Assembly: GCA_014695325.1 (NCBI GenBank)
Contig: JACJNZ010000037.1
Coordinates: 1 to 64,000 of the forward strand
Direction of reading: 5' to 3'
DNA: 64,000 bases
DNA from: Cyanobacteria bacterium FACHB-502
GTDB lineage: Bacteria; Cyanobacteriota; Cyanobacteriia; Elainellales; Elainellaceae
Shown here: positions 46,712-55,470 of the stretch, piece after piece
How the letters are laid out: each line of letters starts with the position of its first letter
Position numbering within the stretch: the stretch's first letter is position 1
The notes under the pieces: model-generated
The model's database searches: none
What the model was told of the DNA's origin: nothing
The model's input: only the letters and a program-made list of their open reading frames with translations
Translations under genes and position numbers: made by a program

Positions 46712-48529
46712 TCACCGCAGCAATCGTCTAGCGGTACGGCTGATCCAATCCACGCCAACCGTCATCAAGACGAAACAGCCCAGCGTCACAATTAAACTGC
46801 TGTAGTTAAAACTGCTCAACTGTTCGCTAACCAGCCGCCCCAACCCACCTGCTCCCACCAGCCCAACAATTACGGTTTCTCGCGTGCAGACCTCCCAGCG
46901 ATACAGAATGTAGGCAAGAAAACGGGTCAAGGTAAGCGGCAGCATTCCATACAAAAAGACGATCGCTGCTGGAGTTCCCTGAGCTTTGAGCGCAACGATC
47001 GGACGTTGATCCAGGTTTTCATTTACTTCTGCCATCAGCCGTCCTAAAATGCCCCAGTTGTGAATGCCCAGGGCGATCGCTCCGGGCAAAATTCCGGGAA
47101 ACAGGATAAATAAGGAAATCAGTGCCCAGATCGGGGCGGGGATCGATCGAAACAGCAGCAACAGCAGCCGAGACGAAATCAGCAGCAGCCAGCTTGATCC
47201 CTGCGCGATCCTACTTGTGCTAAAGGGTTGCAGCAGTCCGCCCGGCAGGAAAATGTTGCGAGCCGAGGGGAAAGACAGCACAATCCCGCCCAATCCTGCT
47301 AAGGTAATCGCGAGAACCGACATGGCGATCGTTTCCAGGCAGAGGCGAATCAATTGCGGAAATTGAGCGAGTTGAAAGTTAGGCGGGAAGGTTGTTCGCC
47401 CCACTTCTCCTAACAGCATCACGGTACGAGGCGACCAGAGTTTGCTGTAGTCTGCCCCGACAAACCAGAAACAAAAGGGGATGAGGACGATCGCCCCCAG
47501 TCCTGCCAGGGTGAGGCTGGGCTGCCACCTGGTTTGGAACAGGAACCTGGAAATTCTTGAGGGGAAGCTGTTTTCGTGGGGGGGCTGAAGTTGGGGGTAA
47601 ATGATCAATCCTCTAACGCTTGCATTGCCCCCTAAATCCCCCAAGGCTGGAGAACTTTGAGACGGAAGCTGCCTGGCTCGGCGGCGTAGATTGAGATCGA
47701 GGCGCGTGGGTGCTCCGAGGCGATGGCGCAGCAGGGCACTGGCTAGATCGACCAAACTGTTGAGCATGATCAGCGCGTAAAACAGCGTCCAAAGCTGCTC
47801 GTAGCGGAGCGATTGCAAACTCAACAAAATTTGATATCCCACTCCTCCGGCTCCGATGATCCCCAGAACGGCAGCCGATCGCAGTGAACATTCAAAGCGA
47901 TAAAAGCTATAGGAAATCAGATCGAGGGCAGCCTGGGGAAGCAGCGTGTAGAAGAAAGCAGTCAGGGGCAGCACACCGCTATTCAGCAGGGCATTGAGCG
48001 GTTCGCGGGGGGTTTCGTCCAGCGTTTCGGAAAAGACTTTAGAGACGATCGCGCTGTAGGGAACAACGATCGCCACAATGCCCACCAAGGGATCAAGCCC
48101 AAACAGATTAACGAAAAATAGTCCCCAGATCAGCTCATGAATTGCACGCGGAACCAAGAGGATTACCCGGAGTCCCTGTCCAAAAAATTGCCCCGCTGCC
48201 CAACGCGGAAAGACAGACTGCCACCAAACTTCTGAGATCAATACGCCGCCCAGAAGTCCCACAGTGACACTGAGAACTGTGCCGCAGACGGCAAAGGCAA
48301 GCGTGACTAGACTGGCATTCCAGGTAAGCTGCAAGAATTCTGGACTTAGATCGGGGTGAATACTGGCGCGAAAAAATTGTCCGAGCTGAGGCAGCCCCCG
48401 AAAGTTCAGCAAATCCTGCTGGAAGAGTCCCGCCATGTAGCCGGAAAAGCCGATCGCCCCCAGCATCAGCAGGAACCAGCGCGTTTGGGCAGTCCACAGC
48501 GAGGGGCGCGGCATAAACCGAGAAGACAT
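46712..48529 (-). CDS. phnE: Fused double permease of a phosphonate/selenate-type ABC importer
   Basis: 605 residues containing two complete PhnE-like permease halves joined in one chain. The first half has the ATPase-contact loop ETLDETPREPLNALLNSG (about residue 170) and the second AEVNENLDQRPIVALKAQG (about 510), each surrounded by five or six hydrophobic segments. Usually one such protein forms a homodimer; here the dimer is covalent. The linker (about 285-340) includes QSSPALGDLGGNAS, encoded by a dispersed repeat (47624-47661). ATG 48527-48529 is preceded by GAGGAA; the frame extends to 48574 but that would overlap the ATPase gene. It follows the ATPase gene by ten bases in one operon. 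Substrate is unclear: phosphonate, phosphite or selenate. Confidence 0.9.
   Translation of the reverse strand: MSSRFMPRPSLWTAQTRWFLLMLGAIGFSGYMAGLFQQDLLNFRGLPQLGQFFRASIHPDLSPEFLQLTWNASLVTLAFAVCGTVLSVTVGLLGGVLISEVWWQSVFPRWAAGQFFGQGLRVILLVPRAIHELIWGLFFVNLFGLDPLVGIVAIVVPYSAIVSKVFSETLDETPREPLNALLNSGVLPLTAFFYTLLPQAALDLISYSFYRFECSLRSAAVLGIIGAGGVGYQILLSLQSLRYEQLWTLFYALIMLNSLVDLASALLRHRLGAPTRLDLNLRRRARQLPSQSSPALGDLGGNASVRGLIIYPQLQPPHENSFPSRISRFLFQTRWQPSLTLAGLGAIVLIPFCFWFVGADYSKLWSPRTVMLLGEVGRTTFPPNFQLAQFPQLIRLCLETIAMSVLAITLAGLGGIVLSFPSARNIFLPGGLLQPFSTSRIAQGSSWLLLISSRLLLLLFRSIPAPIWALISLFILFPGILPGAIALGIHNWGILGRLMAEVNENLDQRPIVALKAQGTPAAIVFLYGMLPLTLTRFLAYILYRWEVCTRETVIVGLVGAGGLGRLVSEQLSSFNYSSLIVTLGCFVLMTVGVDWISRTARRLLR
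47624..47661 (-). repeat. 38-base dispersed repeat, copy inside permease linker
   Basis: Begins attgccccctaaatc and ends ggagaactttgag; 34 of 38 bases match 8569-8606 in the NRPS gene. In both genes it is on the same strand relative to coding and in the same frame, giving QSSPxLxDLGGN. Confidence 0.85.
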
Positions 48530-48539
48530 CAGCAGTTCC

Positions 48540-49295
48540 TCATCGCTGGTAAAGGCTGGAAATGAGCGCATCACTTACCTGATGAACAGGCAGATCAAAG
48601 AAAACCTGTCCGGCGCGCAGTCCAATAATGCGATCGAAGTGGCTTTTTGCCAGCTCGATCGAATGAATGCTGACCACCAGCGTTTTACCGTCGATCGCTG
48701 CCAAGCCACAAAGCAGATTCATAATCTCGCGGCTGAGCTGGGGATCAAGACTGGCGACGGGTTCATCTGCCAGGATTGCGATCGGGTCTTGCACCAGCAC
48801 CCGGGCAATGGCAACGCGCTGCTGCTGTCCGCCAGAGAGAGAATCAGTGCGATCGTAGAGCTTCTCTGGAATGCCGACCCGATGCAGAGCCTTGGCTGCC
48901 GTCTCCAAATCTTGCGGATAAATCAACGACAGAGCCGCCTTCCAGAACGACCATCTGCCCAAGTGACCCGCGTTGACGTTGTGAACGACGGCGAGATGAT
49001 TCACCAGATGAAACTGCTGATACACCGTGCCGATCTGCCGCTGAACTCGCCGCATTTTCGCCGCCGAAAGAGAATTCAAAGGCTGTCCCAGTGCCCAGAC
49101 TTCCCCTTGCGTGGGGAGCAGTGTGCCGTTGAGTAGCCGCAGCAGTGTGCTCTTCCCGGCTCCACTCGACCCGACTAACGCCACCCGCTCTCCTGAATTA
49201 ATATGCAGATTTAAACCAGTCAGAGCTACGAACTGCCCAAACCACTGCGTGACCTGCCGCAGTTCAAAAATCGGGTCAAAAAGGGGAAGTGCCAC
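48540..49295 (-). CDS. phnC: ABC transporter ATP-binding protein, PhnC type
   Basis: 251 residues. Walker A GSSGAGKST, Q-loop TVYQQFHLV, signature LSGGQQQRVAIARVLVQDP, Walker B AILADEPVASLD and the switch His in VVSIHSIELA are all present. FHLVNHLAVVHNVNAGHLGR is typical of PhnC ATPases. The start codon is GTG (49293-49295). It lies between the binding-protein gene (gap 37 bases) and the fused permease (gap 10 bases), so the three genes form one operon. It would power import through the double permease. Confidence 0.92.
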   Translation of the reverse strand: MALPLFDPIFELRQVTQWFGQFVALTGLNLHINSGERVALVGSSGAGKSTLLRLLNGTLLPTQGEVWALGQPLNSLSAAKMRRVQRQIGTVYQQFHLVNHLAVVHNVNAGHLGRWSFWKAALSLIYPQDLETAAKALHRVGIPEKLYDRTDSLSGGQQQRVAIARVLVQDPIAILADEPVASLDPQLSREIMNLLCGLAAIDGKTLVVSIHSIELAKSHFDRIIGLRAGQVFFDLPVHQVSDALISSLYQR

Positions 49296-49332
49296 GATCG
49301 ATCAAATGGATGAGTGAAATCGATAAGTGAAA

Positions 49333-50250
49333 TTACTGAATCTTGCCAATTTGCCGCCCAACTTGCTCGATCTGCTGATAGTTCGAGTTTTTCGTGGGGA
49401 TGAACTTCTTTGCGCCAAACAAATCGAGGATTTCCTTTTGCTCCGGCACATTGGGATCAAGCTTGAGCAGGGCTGTCTTCAATTTCTCAACAAAATCAGC
49501 CCCATAGCGTTCAGCCAGTTGGGGATTGACGACCCAGTGATAGTCGAAATAGGCGGGAGTCCGCCAGAGAACTTCAACTTTATTCAGATCAACCTCGCCC
49601 GCATCGACGCGCTTTTGCCAAACCTGCTCGTTCAGCACGCCTGCATCGTAGGTTCCAGCTTCTACCAGCTTGAGCGTAGCATCGTGATTTTTGGAAAAGC
49701 CGACCTGTCCTTTAAAGTCTTCCAGCTTCATGCCTGCCTGCTCCAGGAAGTATTGCGGCATCAACCGCCCTGAGGTAGAAGACTCGCTGCCAAAGGTGAA
49801 CGTGCGTCCTTTTAAAGTTTGTAGCCCGTTAATTTCCTGAAACGGCTTCAGTCCAGACTGCTTATGGGCAATAAATACGCTGTGAAAGTCTGCATCAATG
49901 TCGCGCTGGACGATCGCCTCCGCCCCCGGAACCTGAAGCCGCGCCTGTACGCCCGTTAGTCCGCCAAACCAAACGAGATCGAGATCGCCCACCTTAAAGG
50001 CAGTCACCGCTGCCGTGTAGTCCGTCACGGGCTTGTACTCAACCGGAACGCCCAGTTCCTGGGTCAGATAGGCAGAGAGCTTGCCATAGAGTCGCTGAAG
50101 CTTTTCTGGATCTTGGTCGGGAATTGCCCCTGCAACCAGCGGTTTAACTGCTGCCTGATCGCCAGAACTTGCCGTTGAATTGGGGTTTGAGGTACAGGAA
50201 GCGATTGGCAAAAGCAGTGCCAACAGCGCAGGAACAAAAACTCGTTTCAT
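49333..50250 (-). CDS. phnD: PhnD-like periplasmic binding lipoprotein
   Basis: 305 residues from ATG 50248-50250. A lipoprotein signal MKRVFVPALLALLLPIASC ends in the lipobox IASC, so Cys19 is probably the lipidated first residue. The mature part is a family-12 type binding fold: VAGAIPDQDPEKLQRLYGKL, DYTAAVTAFKVGDLDLVWFG and RTFTFGSESSTSGRLMPQYF. The text WFGGLTGVQARLQVPGAEAI is the form I associate with the branch named putative selenate-binding (TIGR04553) rather than classical phosphonate binding PhnD; this is from memory and should be tested. First gene of the transporter operon. Confidence 0.88.
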   Translation of the reverse strand: MKRVFVPALLALLLPIASCTSNPNSTASSGDQAAVKPLVAGAIPDQDPEKLQRLYGKLSAYLTQELGVPVEYKPVTDYTAAVTAFKVGDLDLVWFGGLTGVQARLQVPGAEAIVQRDIDADFHSVFIAHKQSGLKPFQEINGLQTLKGRTFTFGSESSTSGRLMPQYFLEQAGMKLEDFKGQVGFSKNHDATLKLVEAGTYDAGVLNEQVWQKRVDAGEVDLNKVEVLWRTPAYFDYHWVVNPQLAERYGADFVEKLKTALLKLDPNVPEQKEILDLFGAKKFIPTKNSNYQQIEQVGRQIGKIQ

Positions 50251-50449
50251 ACAATTCCTACAAAACAATGCCTATAACTAAGAATGAAAAGAAAGCAATT
50301 CTCTATCGTAACGAATTTCTCCGGCTAGACAGAAGGCGAGTGACCTTTGCTCAGAAGCTAAAATTAGCCAGTCTCTAACTTTGCAGGACGCCCTCCTCGC
50401 AGTATTCATCGCCTCTAAGCTTGAATCCCTGCACCTTGCATCCATCCCG

Positions 50450-51700
50450 TCATCCCTCACATTGCCCCACCTCCTCGATCGCTGCCTCTAGCGCAAGCGC
50501 AACATGAGTCCAATGCGTCCCACCCTGACAAAAGACAACATAGGGTTCGCGCAGCGGGCCATCGGCTGAAAATTCGGAAGTGCTGCCGTCGATAAATGTG
50601 CCGCCTGCCATCACCAGATTGCTTTCGTAGCCGGGCATTTGAGCAGGAACCGGACTGAGATAAGAGCCGATCGGAGAATAAGACTGAACCGCTTTGCAAA
50701 AGGCAATAATTTTTTCGGGTGAGCCAAGCTTGATTGCCTGGATTACGTCTCGCCGCGGAGCAAAAGGCGCAGGGTTCACCGGATAGCCAAGCTGATCGAA
50801 CACATAAGCCGTGAGGTGATTGCCCTTCATCGCCTCGCCGACCATTTGCGGAGCCAGAAAAAGTCCCTGAAACAGCAGCCGATTTTGATCAAATGTTGCA
50901 CCGCCTTCTCTGCCAATGCCGGGAGCCGTGAGCCGAAACGCTGCTCGCTCCACTAAATCGGCGCGTCCTGCTACATAGCCACCTGCCGGAACGATCGTCC
51001 CTCCCGGATTTTTGATCAACGATCCGGCAATGAGATCCGCGCCTACGGCAGGCGGTTCCTGGTCTTCGATAAATTCGCCATAGCAGTTGTCCACAAAGCA
51101 CACCGTTTCAGGATTTTGCTGCTTAACCAGGCGAACAATTTTTTCGATGTCTAGAATCGAGAGGCTGGGTCGCCAGGAGTAGCCGCACGATCGCTGAATA
51201 TGAACCAGGCGCGTTTCTGGACGAATGGCAGCGGCAAGGGTTTGCCAGTCGATTTCTCCTGATTCGGTCAGTTCTAGCTGGCGATAAGTAATGCCAAACT
51301 CTTTGAGGGAACCCTGTCCCTGTCCACGCAGCCCGATCACTTCTTCCAAAGTATCGTAGGGCGCACCCGCAACAGCAAGCATTTCATCCCCCGGTCGCAG
51401 CACGCCGAACAGCGCAGCGGCGATCGCATGTGTGCCCGACACAAACTGAACGCGCACGGCTGCGGCTTCTGCCCCCACCACATCAGCAAACACGCGATCG
51501 AGAATTTCTCTGCCTAAATCATCGTGTCCATACCCGGTCACACCCGCAAAATGGTGGACGCCAACCTGGTGTCGCCGGAATGCTTCTAGCACTCGCCGGA
51601 GATTTTTCTTGACCTTCGTGTCAATAGAGGAAAAAATCGGAGATAGTGTCTGCTGCGCCTCCTGAAGCCGGTTAAAGCTGTTCATTGCCTGGCTGTTCAT
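50450..51700 (-). CDS. PLP-dependent methionine gamma-lyase / aluminium-resistance family protein
   Basis: 416 residues from ATG 51700, which has GGGAGA upstream; the frame extends to 51733. It belongs to the Alu_res family of fold-type I PLP enzymes. The cofactor Lys230 is in GSLIKNPGGTIVPAGGYVAG; FVDNCYGEF carries the Asp that binds the pyridine nitrogen; FVSGTHAIAAALFGVLRPGD is the PLP-phosphate area. Members are annotated as cystathionine beta-lyase or methionine gamma-lyase relatives, but the true reaction is not known. It lies 200 bases upstream of the binding-protein gene, same strand; a link between a sulphur/selenium amino-acid lyase and a selenate-type importer is possible but unproven. 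Confidence 0.9.
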   Translation of the reverse strand: MNSQAMNSFNRLQEAQQTLSPIFSSIDTKVKKNLRRVLEAFRRHQVGVHHFAGVTGYGHDDLGREILDRVFADVVGAEAAAVRVQFVSGTHAIAAALFGVLRPGDEMLAVAGAPYDTLEEVIGLRGQGQGSLKEFGITYRQLELTESGEIDWQTLAAAIRPETRLVHIQRSCGYSWRPSLSILDIEKIVRLVKQQNPETVCFVDNCYGEFIEDQEPPAVGADLIAGSLIKNPGGTIVPAGGYVAGRADLVERAAFRLTAPGIGREGGATFDQNRLLFQGLFLAPQMVGEAMKGNHLTAYVFDQLGYPVNPAPFAPRRDVIQAIKLGSPEKIIAFCKAVQSYSPIGSYLSPVPAQMPGYESNLVMAGGTFIDGSTSEFSADGPLREPYVVFCQGGTHWTHVALALEAAIEEVGQCEG

Positions 51701-51850
51701 TGACTGTTTATCTCCCGGCTCCTTGCAAAACATCTGGCGATCGAATGGGATAATCCCTTGGTAGGAGGTTCCAAGCAGAATCTCTCGGTACGATCGCGTT
51801 GTTCATTGTCGCGCAAATTCAGACCGACTTGTTCACATTGAGATTGCTAC

Positions 51851-52666
51851 ATGACTACTGCATCAGTTAAAACACTCCGCCGCGATTGGGTCGTCATCGG
51901 CTTTATGGTGTTCGTCCATGCTGTGGCACTTCTTGCCCTGCTTCCGAGTAACTTTAGCTGGACGGCAGTTGGGCTAGCGGTATTCTTGCATTGGTTTACG
52001 GGTTGCTTAGGAGTGACGCTGGGTTGGCATCGATTGATTACGCACCGCAGCTTTCAAACTCCTAAATGGCTAGAGTATGCGTTAATGTTTTGCGGAACGC
52101 TGTCTATGCAAGGGGGTCCGATCTCCTGGATTGGGCTGCATCGTCACCACCACCTTCACTCAGACGAAGATAGCGATCATCACGATTCCAATAAAGGCTT
52201 TTGGTGGAGTCATCTGGGCTGGATGCTCCGAGAAATTCCGGCAAAGGCTGACGTGCCAAGGTACACCAAAGATATTGGAGACGATCCCTTCTATCAGTTC
52301 TGTGAGAACTATTTCTTCCCGATTCAAGTGGCGTTTGCGGGCATTCTCTATCTGATCGGCGGGATGCCATTCCTGATTTGGGGTGTTTTTGTGCGTCTGA
52401 TCATGGTCTATCACTCAACCTGGCTGGTGAACAGTGCCACGCACAAGTTTGGCTACCGCAACTTCGAGTCTACCGACAAATCGACGAACTGCTGGTGGGT
52501 TGCAATCCTAGCTTATGGCGAAGGCTGGCACAACAATCACCACACCTATCAGTACTCGGCTCGTCACGGACTGAAGTGGTGGGAAATTGATGTCACCTGG
52601 TGGATGGTCTGCGTTTTGAAATCTCTGGGATTAGCGAAGAAAATTAAGCTGGCTGAAAATCCGTAG
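51851..52666 (+). CDS. desC: Acyl-lipid/acyl-CoA delta-9 type fatty acid desaturase
   Basis: 271 residues, the normal length. The three histidine boxes that hold two irons are complete: HRLITH (60-65), HRHHH (97-101) followed by SDEDSDHHD, and EGWHNNHH (224-231). Hydrophobic segments at about 14-31, 35-55, 75-92, 155-175 and 175-190 fit the known four-helix topology. It inserts the first double bond into stearoyl or palmitoyl chains; cyanobacterial DesC uses ferredoxin. The text GWHRLITHRSF and NSATHKFGYRNFES are typical of DesC. A clear terminator follows 40 bases after the stop, so it is monocistronic. Confidence 0.95.
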   Translation: MTTASVKTLRRDWVVIGFMVFVHAVALLALLPSNFSWTAVGLAVFLHWFTGCLGVTLGWHRLITHRSFQTPKWLEYALMFCGTLSMQGGPISWIGLHRHHHLHSDEDSDHHDSNKGFWWSHLGWMLREIPAKADVPRYTKDIGDDPFYQFCENYFFPIQVAFAGILYLIGGMPFLIWGVFVRLIMVYHSTWLVNSATHKFGYRNFESTDKSTNCWWVAILAYGEGWHNNHHTYQYSARHGLKWWEIDVTWWMVCVLKSLGLAKKIKLAENP

Positions 52667-52706
52667 CATTAGATTGATTTGAAATTCTGTTAAAAACTTT
52701 TCTCTC

Positions 52707-52729
52707 GCCCGTATCGTCGGGCTTTTTTT
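52707..52729 (+). terminator. Rho-independent terminator after desC
   Basis: gcccg, six-base loop, cgggc and seven T, forty bases after the stop codon. Confidence 0.85.
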
Positions 52730-52972
52730 ATGGCGATCGGTACAGATGACAAAAGTAGCCGATCATGGTTTAAATGATCATGCGGAATCCGGGCTGGAAC
52801 TGATGAAGCTACCCGACTGTCAATCGAATTATCAGGACCTTTGAAAGAGAATCATCAGTTTAGAGAGAAAATAAATATTCTGTTGATCCTGCTGTAAATG
52901 GCGATCCTGCTGTAAATGATTGCTGTTGCTCTCAGTTTGCCCGACTACACGAAGAGGAATGTTCATCAGGCT

Positions 52973-53452
52973 ATGGCTAAACGATTTTTAATTCTTATGG
53001 CTGGAGCGGCTGCCGCGATCGTCGCTGTCACGGGCTGCACCCAATCTGCCCCCACTGCTTCTGCCCCAGAGCAGCCGCAAACCGAAAATACCGCAACGGC
53101 AAATGCGCCCGCCGCAGAGAGCGAGTTCCGTGTGGTTGAAAACCCAACCCTTCCCGCACCGGGAGCCGACCCCCTGACCATGGTGGTTTCACTGCGTCCA
53201 GGCGCACCAGAACCGATCGGGTCAGAGCAAATTCGCCTCACCTATCCCTCACAAGACAAGGCGATCGTCACCGTCACCCAGTCTGGATTGCCCGATGATT
53301 CTGTCCGGGCAAAACGCACGCGCTATGAGCTAACCCCGGCCGAGGACGGCGCAAACGGCGAGAAACTCTGGAAGATTACGCAAGTCACTGAGCAAAACCG
53401 CTGCCAGCCCGGACGCGGAGCTGAAGACTGGACAGGCGATTTGTGTAATTAA
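52973..53452 (+). CDS. Small lipoprotein of unknown function
   Basis: 159 residues from ATG 52973, chosen because it opens a lipoprotein signal (MAKRFLILMAGAAAAIVAVT, then the lipobox VTGC, Cys22); the frame is open from 52916. After a Pro/Ala/Thr/Glu-rich spacer (24-55) comes a compact domain: MVVSLRPGAPEPIGSEQIRL, AIVTVTQSGLPDDSVRAKRT and CQPGRGAEDWTGDLC. The two terminal cysteines may form a disulphide. The tail resembles secreted hypothetical proteins I recall from cyanobacteria, but no role is known. It converges on proA, with a gap of about 35 bases. Confidence 0.7.
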   Translation: MAKRFLILMAGAAAAIVAVTGCTQSAPTASAPEQPQTENTATANAPAAESEFRVVENPTLPAPGADPLTMVVSLRPGAPEPIGSEQIRLTYPSQDKAIVTVTQSGLPDDSVRAKRTRYELTPAEDGANGEKLWKITQVTEQNRCQPGRGAEDWTGDLCN

Positions 53453-53486
53453 TTAGCGTCCTGAATCGGGCGTGATGAATCGGCTC

Positions 53487-54746
53487 CTAGCCCATTCCAT
53501 TTCCCTGCACAATATGCTTCACCGTCGTTAGGGTTTCAAGACTGATCAGCCCACGACGGTGTCCTTTTTGGTTCGACATCCCCAGCACGATCGGGCTACC
53601 CCGCTTCGGGATGCGATAAAACCGGGGAGAGGCGTTGATATAGCTCATGGCACTGGTAATGCCCATCGCAAACTGGCGGCTCTCCTGGTAAGACTCAGTG
53701 GCAAGACAGTCGGCATGGCCGCTGCTGTGAGCATTCATCCAGGCGATCGCCGTCTCTAGCCCGTCTACCACCTTGAAGGCGATCGTGCTGTTGAGATAGG
53801 CCTGATTCCACTCAGATTCTTTTGCCTCTGCGGTAAAGATTTCGGGAAATTCGGCAATAAGTTCGGCATCCCCGCGCAGCTCAAAGCCTTTTTCCTTCAG
53901 GCTGTTCCAAAGCATCATTAAAGATGTAGTGCTGTGCTGCCGATACACCAGCACTTTTTCGATCGCATTGACCGCATCCGGCTCGCTCTGGTGGCTATCT
54001 AAAATCATCCAGCGCGTTACTTCTAAATTTCCAGACGGCGACCAGTACAGGTAGCAGTTACCGATCGCTGTTTTCAGCACCGGACAAGTTGCCTGCCGAA
54101 TTACCTGCTGTACCAGGCTCGAACGTCCGTAGGGAATCACCAGATTCACGTAGCGATCGAGCGTCACCAGTTCTCGAATGTTATCTCCCTGATCCGAGGG
54201 TAAATGCTGTAGCGCATCCACCGGCAGACCGGAATCCTCGATCGCCAACCGCAGCGTCTCGCCGATCACCTGATTAGAGTGGCTTGCCTCCGTGCCGCCC
54301 CGTAGAATTAAACTGTTTCCCGTTCTGATACAGAGTCCGGCGGCGATCGCGCCCAGTTCAGGAAATGCCTCATACACCAGCGCAATCACGCCCAGCGGCA
54401 TGAGCTGATAATAAGTCTGGCACTGATCGACTTGAAACGAGGGAATATTGAGCACCTGCTGAGTGGGATCAGAAATCTCTGCGAGTCGCTGTAGGATTGA
54501 TCCCGTGGTTTGCAGCCGCTCTGGGGTAAGCTTGAGCCAGTCCAGAATCAGTTCCGGCACTGCCATCTCACGGCTGATCTCCAGATCCAGCGTGTTTGCT
54601 TCCAGAATATCGTCCTGCCGCTCTAGGAGGGCTTCTGCCATAATTTGCAGTGCACGGCTGCGATCGATGCCTCTTGAAGCGGCAAGCTGAAGAGAAGCCG
54701 CATAAGCCTGATGGGCAGCGGAGGTGAGATCCGGAGAAGCGTTCAA
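53487..54746 (-). CDS. proA: Gamma-glutamyl phosphate reductase (glutamate-5-semialdehyde dehydrogenase)
   Basis: 419 residues, a normal ProA size. It reduces gamma-glutamyl phosphate with NADPH in proline synthesis. MPLGVIALVYEAFPELGAIA and GLCIRTGNSLILRGGTEASH form the nucleotide-binding part; the catalytic Cys is probably Cys231 in AIGNCYLYW; NSTIAFKVVDGLETAIAWMN and HSSGHADCLATE match the C-terminal half. The phrase around the Cys differs from the commoner VKHYEGVCH, so this may be a cyanobacterial variant. It starts 12 bases after the stop of an upstream zinc-ribbon membrane protein, so the two are probably co-transcribed. No proB is nearby. Confidence 0.9.
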   Translation of the reverse strand: MNASPDLTSAAHQAYAASLQLAASRGIDRSRALQIMAEALLERQDDILEANTLDLEISREMAVPELILDWLKLTPERLQTTGSILQRLAEISDPTQQVLNIPSFQVDQCQTYYQLMPLGVIALVYEAFPELGAIAAGLCIRTGNSLILRGGTEASHSNQVIGETLRLAIEDSGLPVDALQHLPSDQGDNIRELVTLDRYVNLVIPYGRSSLVQQVIRQATCPVLKTAIGNCYLYWSPSGNLEVTRWMILDSHQSEPDAVNAIEKVLVYRQHSTTSLMMLWNSLKEKGFELRGDAELIAEFPEIFTAEAKESEWNQAYLNSTIAFKVVDGLETAIAWMNAHSSGHADCLATESYQESRQFAMGITSAMSYINASPRFYRIPKRGSPIVLGMSNQKGHRRGLISLETLTTVKHIVQGNGMG

Positions 54747-54758
54747 AGAAGTTCCTGC

Positions 54759-55205
54759 CTAACGTCTACAAGCTAGCCACAGCATCAAGACTAACATCAT
54801 CGACAGCAACAGCGCAGCAATGACGCGAAACGCAACGCTGGCACTAATCGGAAACTGAAGGACAGTCAGCAGCAGCAAAAATACCAACCCAAAAATCATC
54901 AGCAGCGTAATGGGGAAATAGCCTCTGCTCAAGCTGGAGTGGGCGACATTCCACTGATGCCCTGTCCATCGCCAGGCTCGCTTATAGGGATAGGTGGTCG
55001 AAAGCTGCTCAATCACATGACCGTTATCCTGCACCACGAAGATTTGCTGACAGCGTGTGCAGCCAAAGGCTTCGGTCAGCGTAATGGGCGTGAGACGACC
55101 CCGACGACGACAAGGACAGGGATAGTCTGCGGTAGTGTCAATCTTGTGAGCTTTTTGGGGTTGCACAGTCAGCTTAGGTGAATGTTGCTTACTAGAAACG
55201 GACAA
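54759..55205 (-). CDS. Zinc-ribbon membrane protein, conserved hypothetical
   Basis: 148 residues read from a TTG start (55205); GTG inside LTVQPQ is an alternative. A four-cysteine zinc ribbon is visible: YPCPCRRRGRLTPI and FGCTRCQQIF (CxC..CxxC). Two hydrophobic segments follow (about 96-116, ITLLMIFGLVFLLLLTVLQF; and 122-145, VAFRVIAALLLSMMLVLMLW). WRWTGHQWNVAH between them is a conserved-looking patch. It likely anchors in the membrane with the zinc domain in the cytoplasm. Twelve bases separate it from proA downstream, suggesting an operon; I know no function. Confidence 0.7.
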   Translation of the reverse strand: MSVSSKQHSPKLTVQPQKAHKIDTTADYPCPCRRRGRLTPITLTEAFGCTRCQQIFVVQDNGHVIEQLSTTYPYKRAWRWTGHQWNVAHSSLSRGYFPITLLMIFGLVFLLLLTVLQFPISASVAFRVIAALLLSMMLVLMLWLACRR

Positions 55206-55470
55206 TAAGCGCGAATCAGAATGCTAGGAGGCAGCCTGAAGAAAGAATTACCCCGCTTACCGCTTAGGGGGAACTGCTTTGCCGCACTACCCCGACTTGT
55301 GGTTTCCTCAGCGAAGCTGCTCCCCGTTTAGAGGATTCGATTTCGCTTTGTCCAATGTTAACACTCTCAATCTAGCTCAAACTCCGTAGACGCTCACGAT
55401 TGTTAACGGTCTTTTTAACTCATCAAGGGGTCGAGCAGAGCAAAGCACAAATGACCAAGCATAAATCGTT

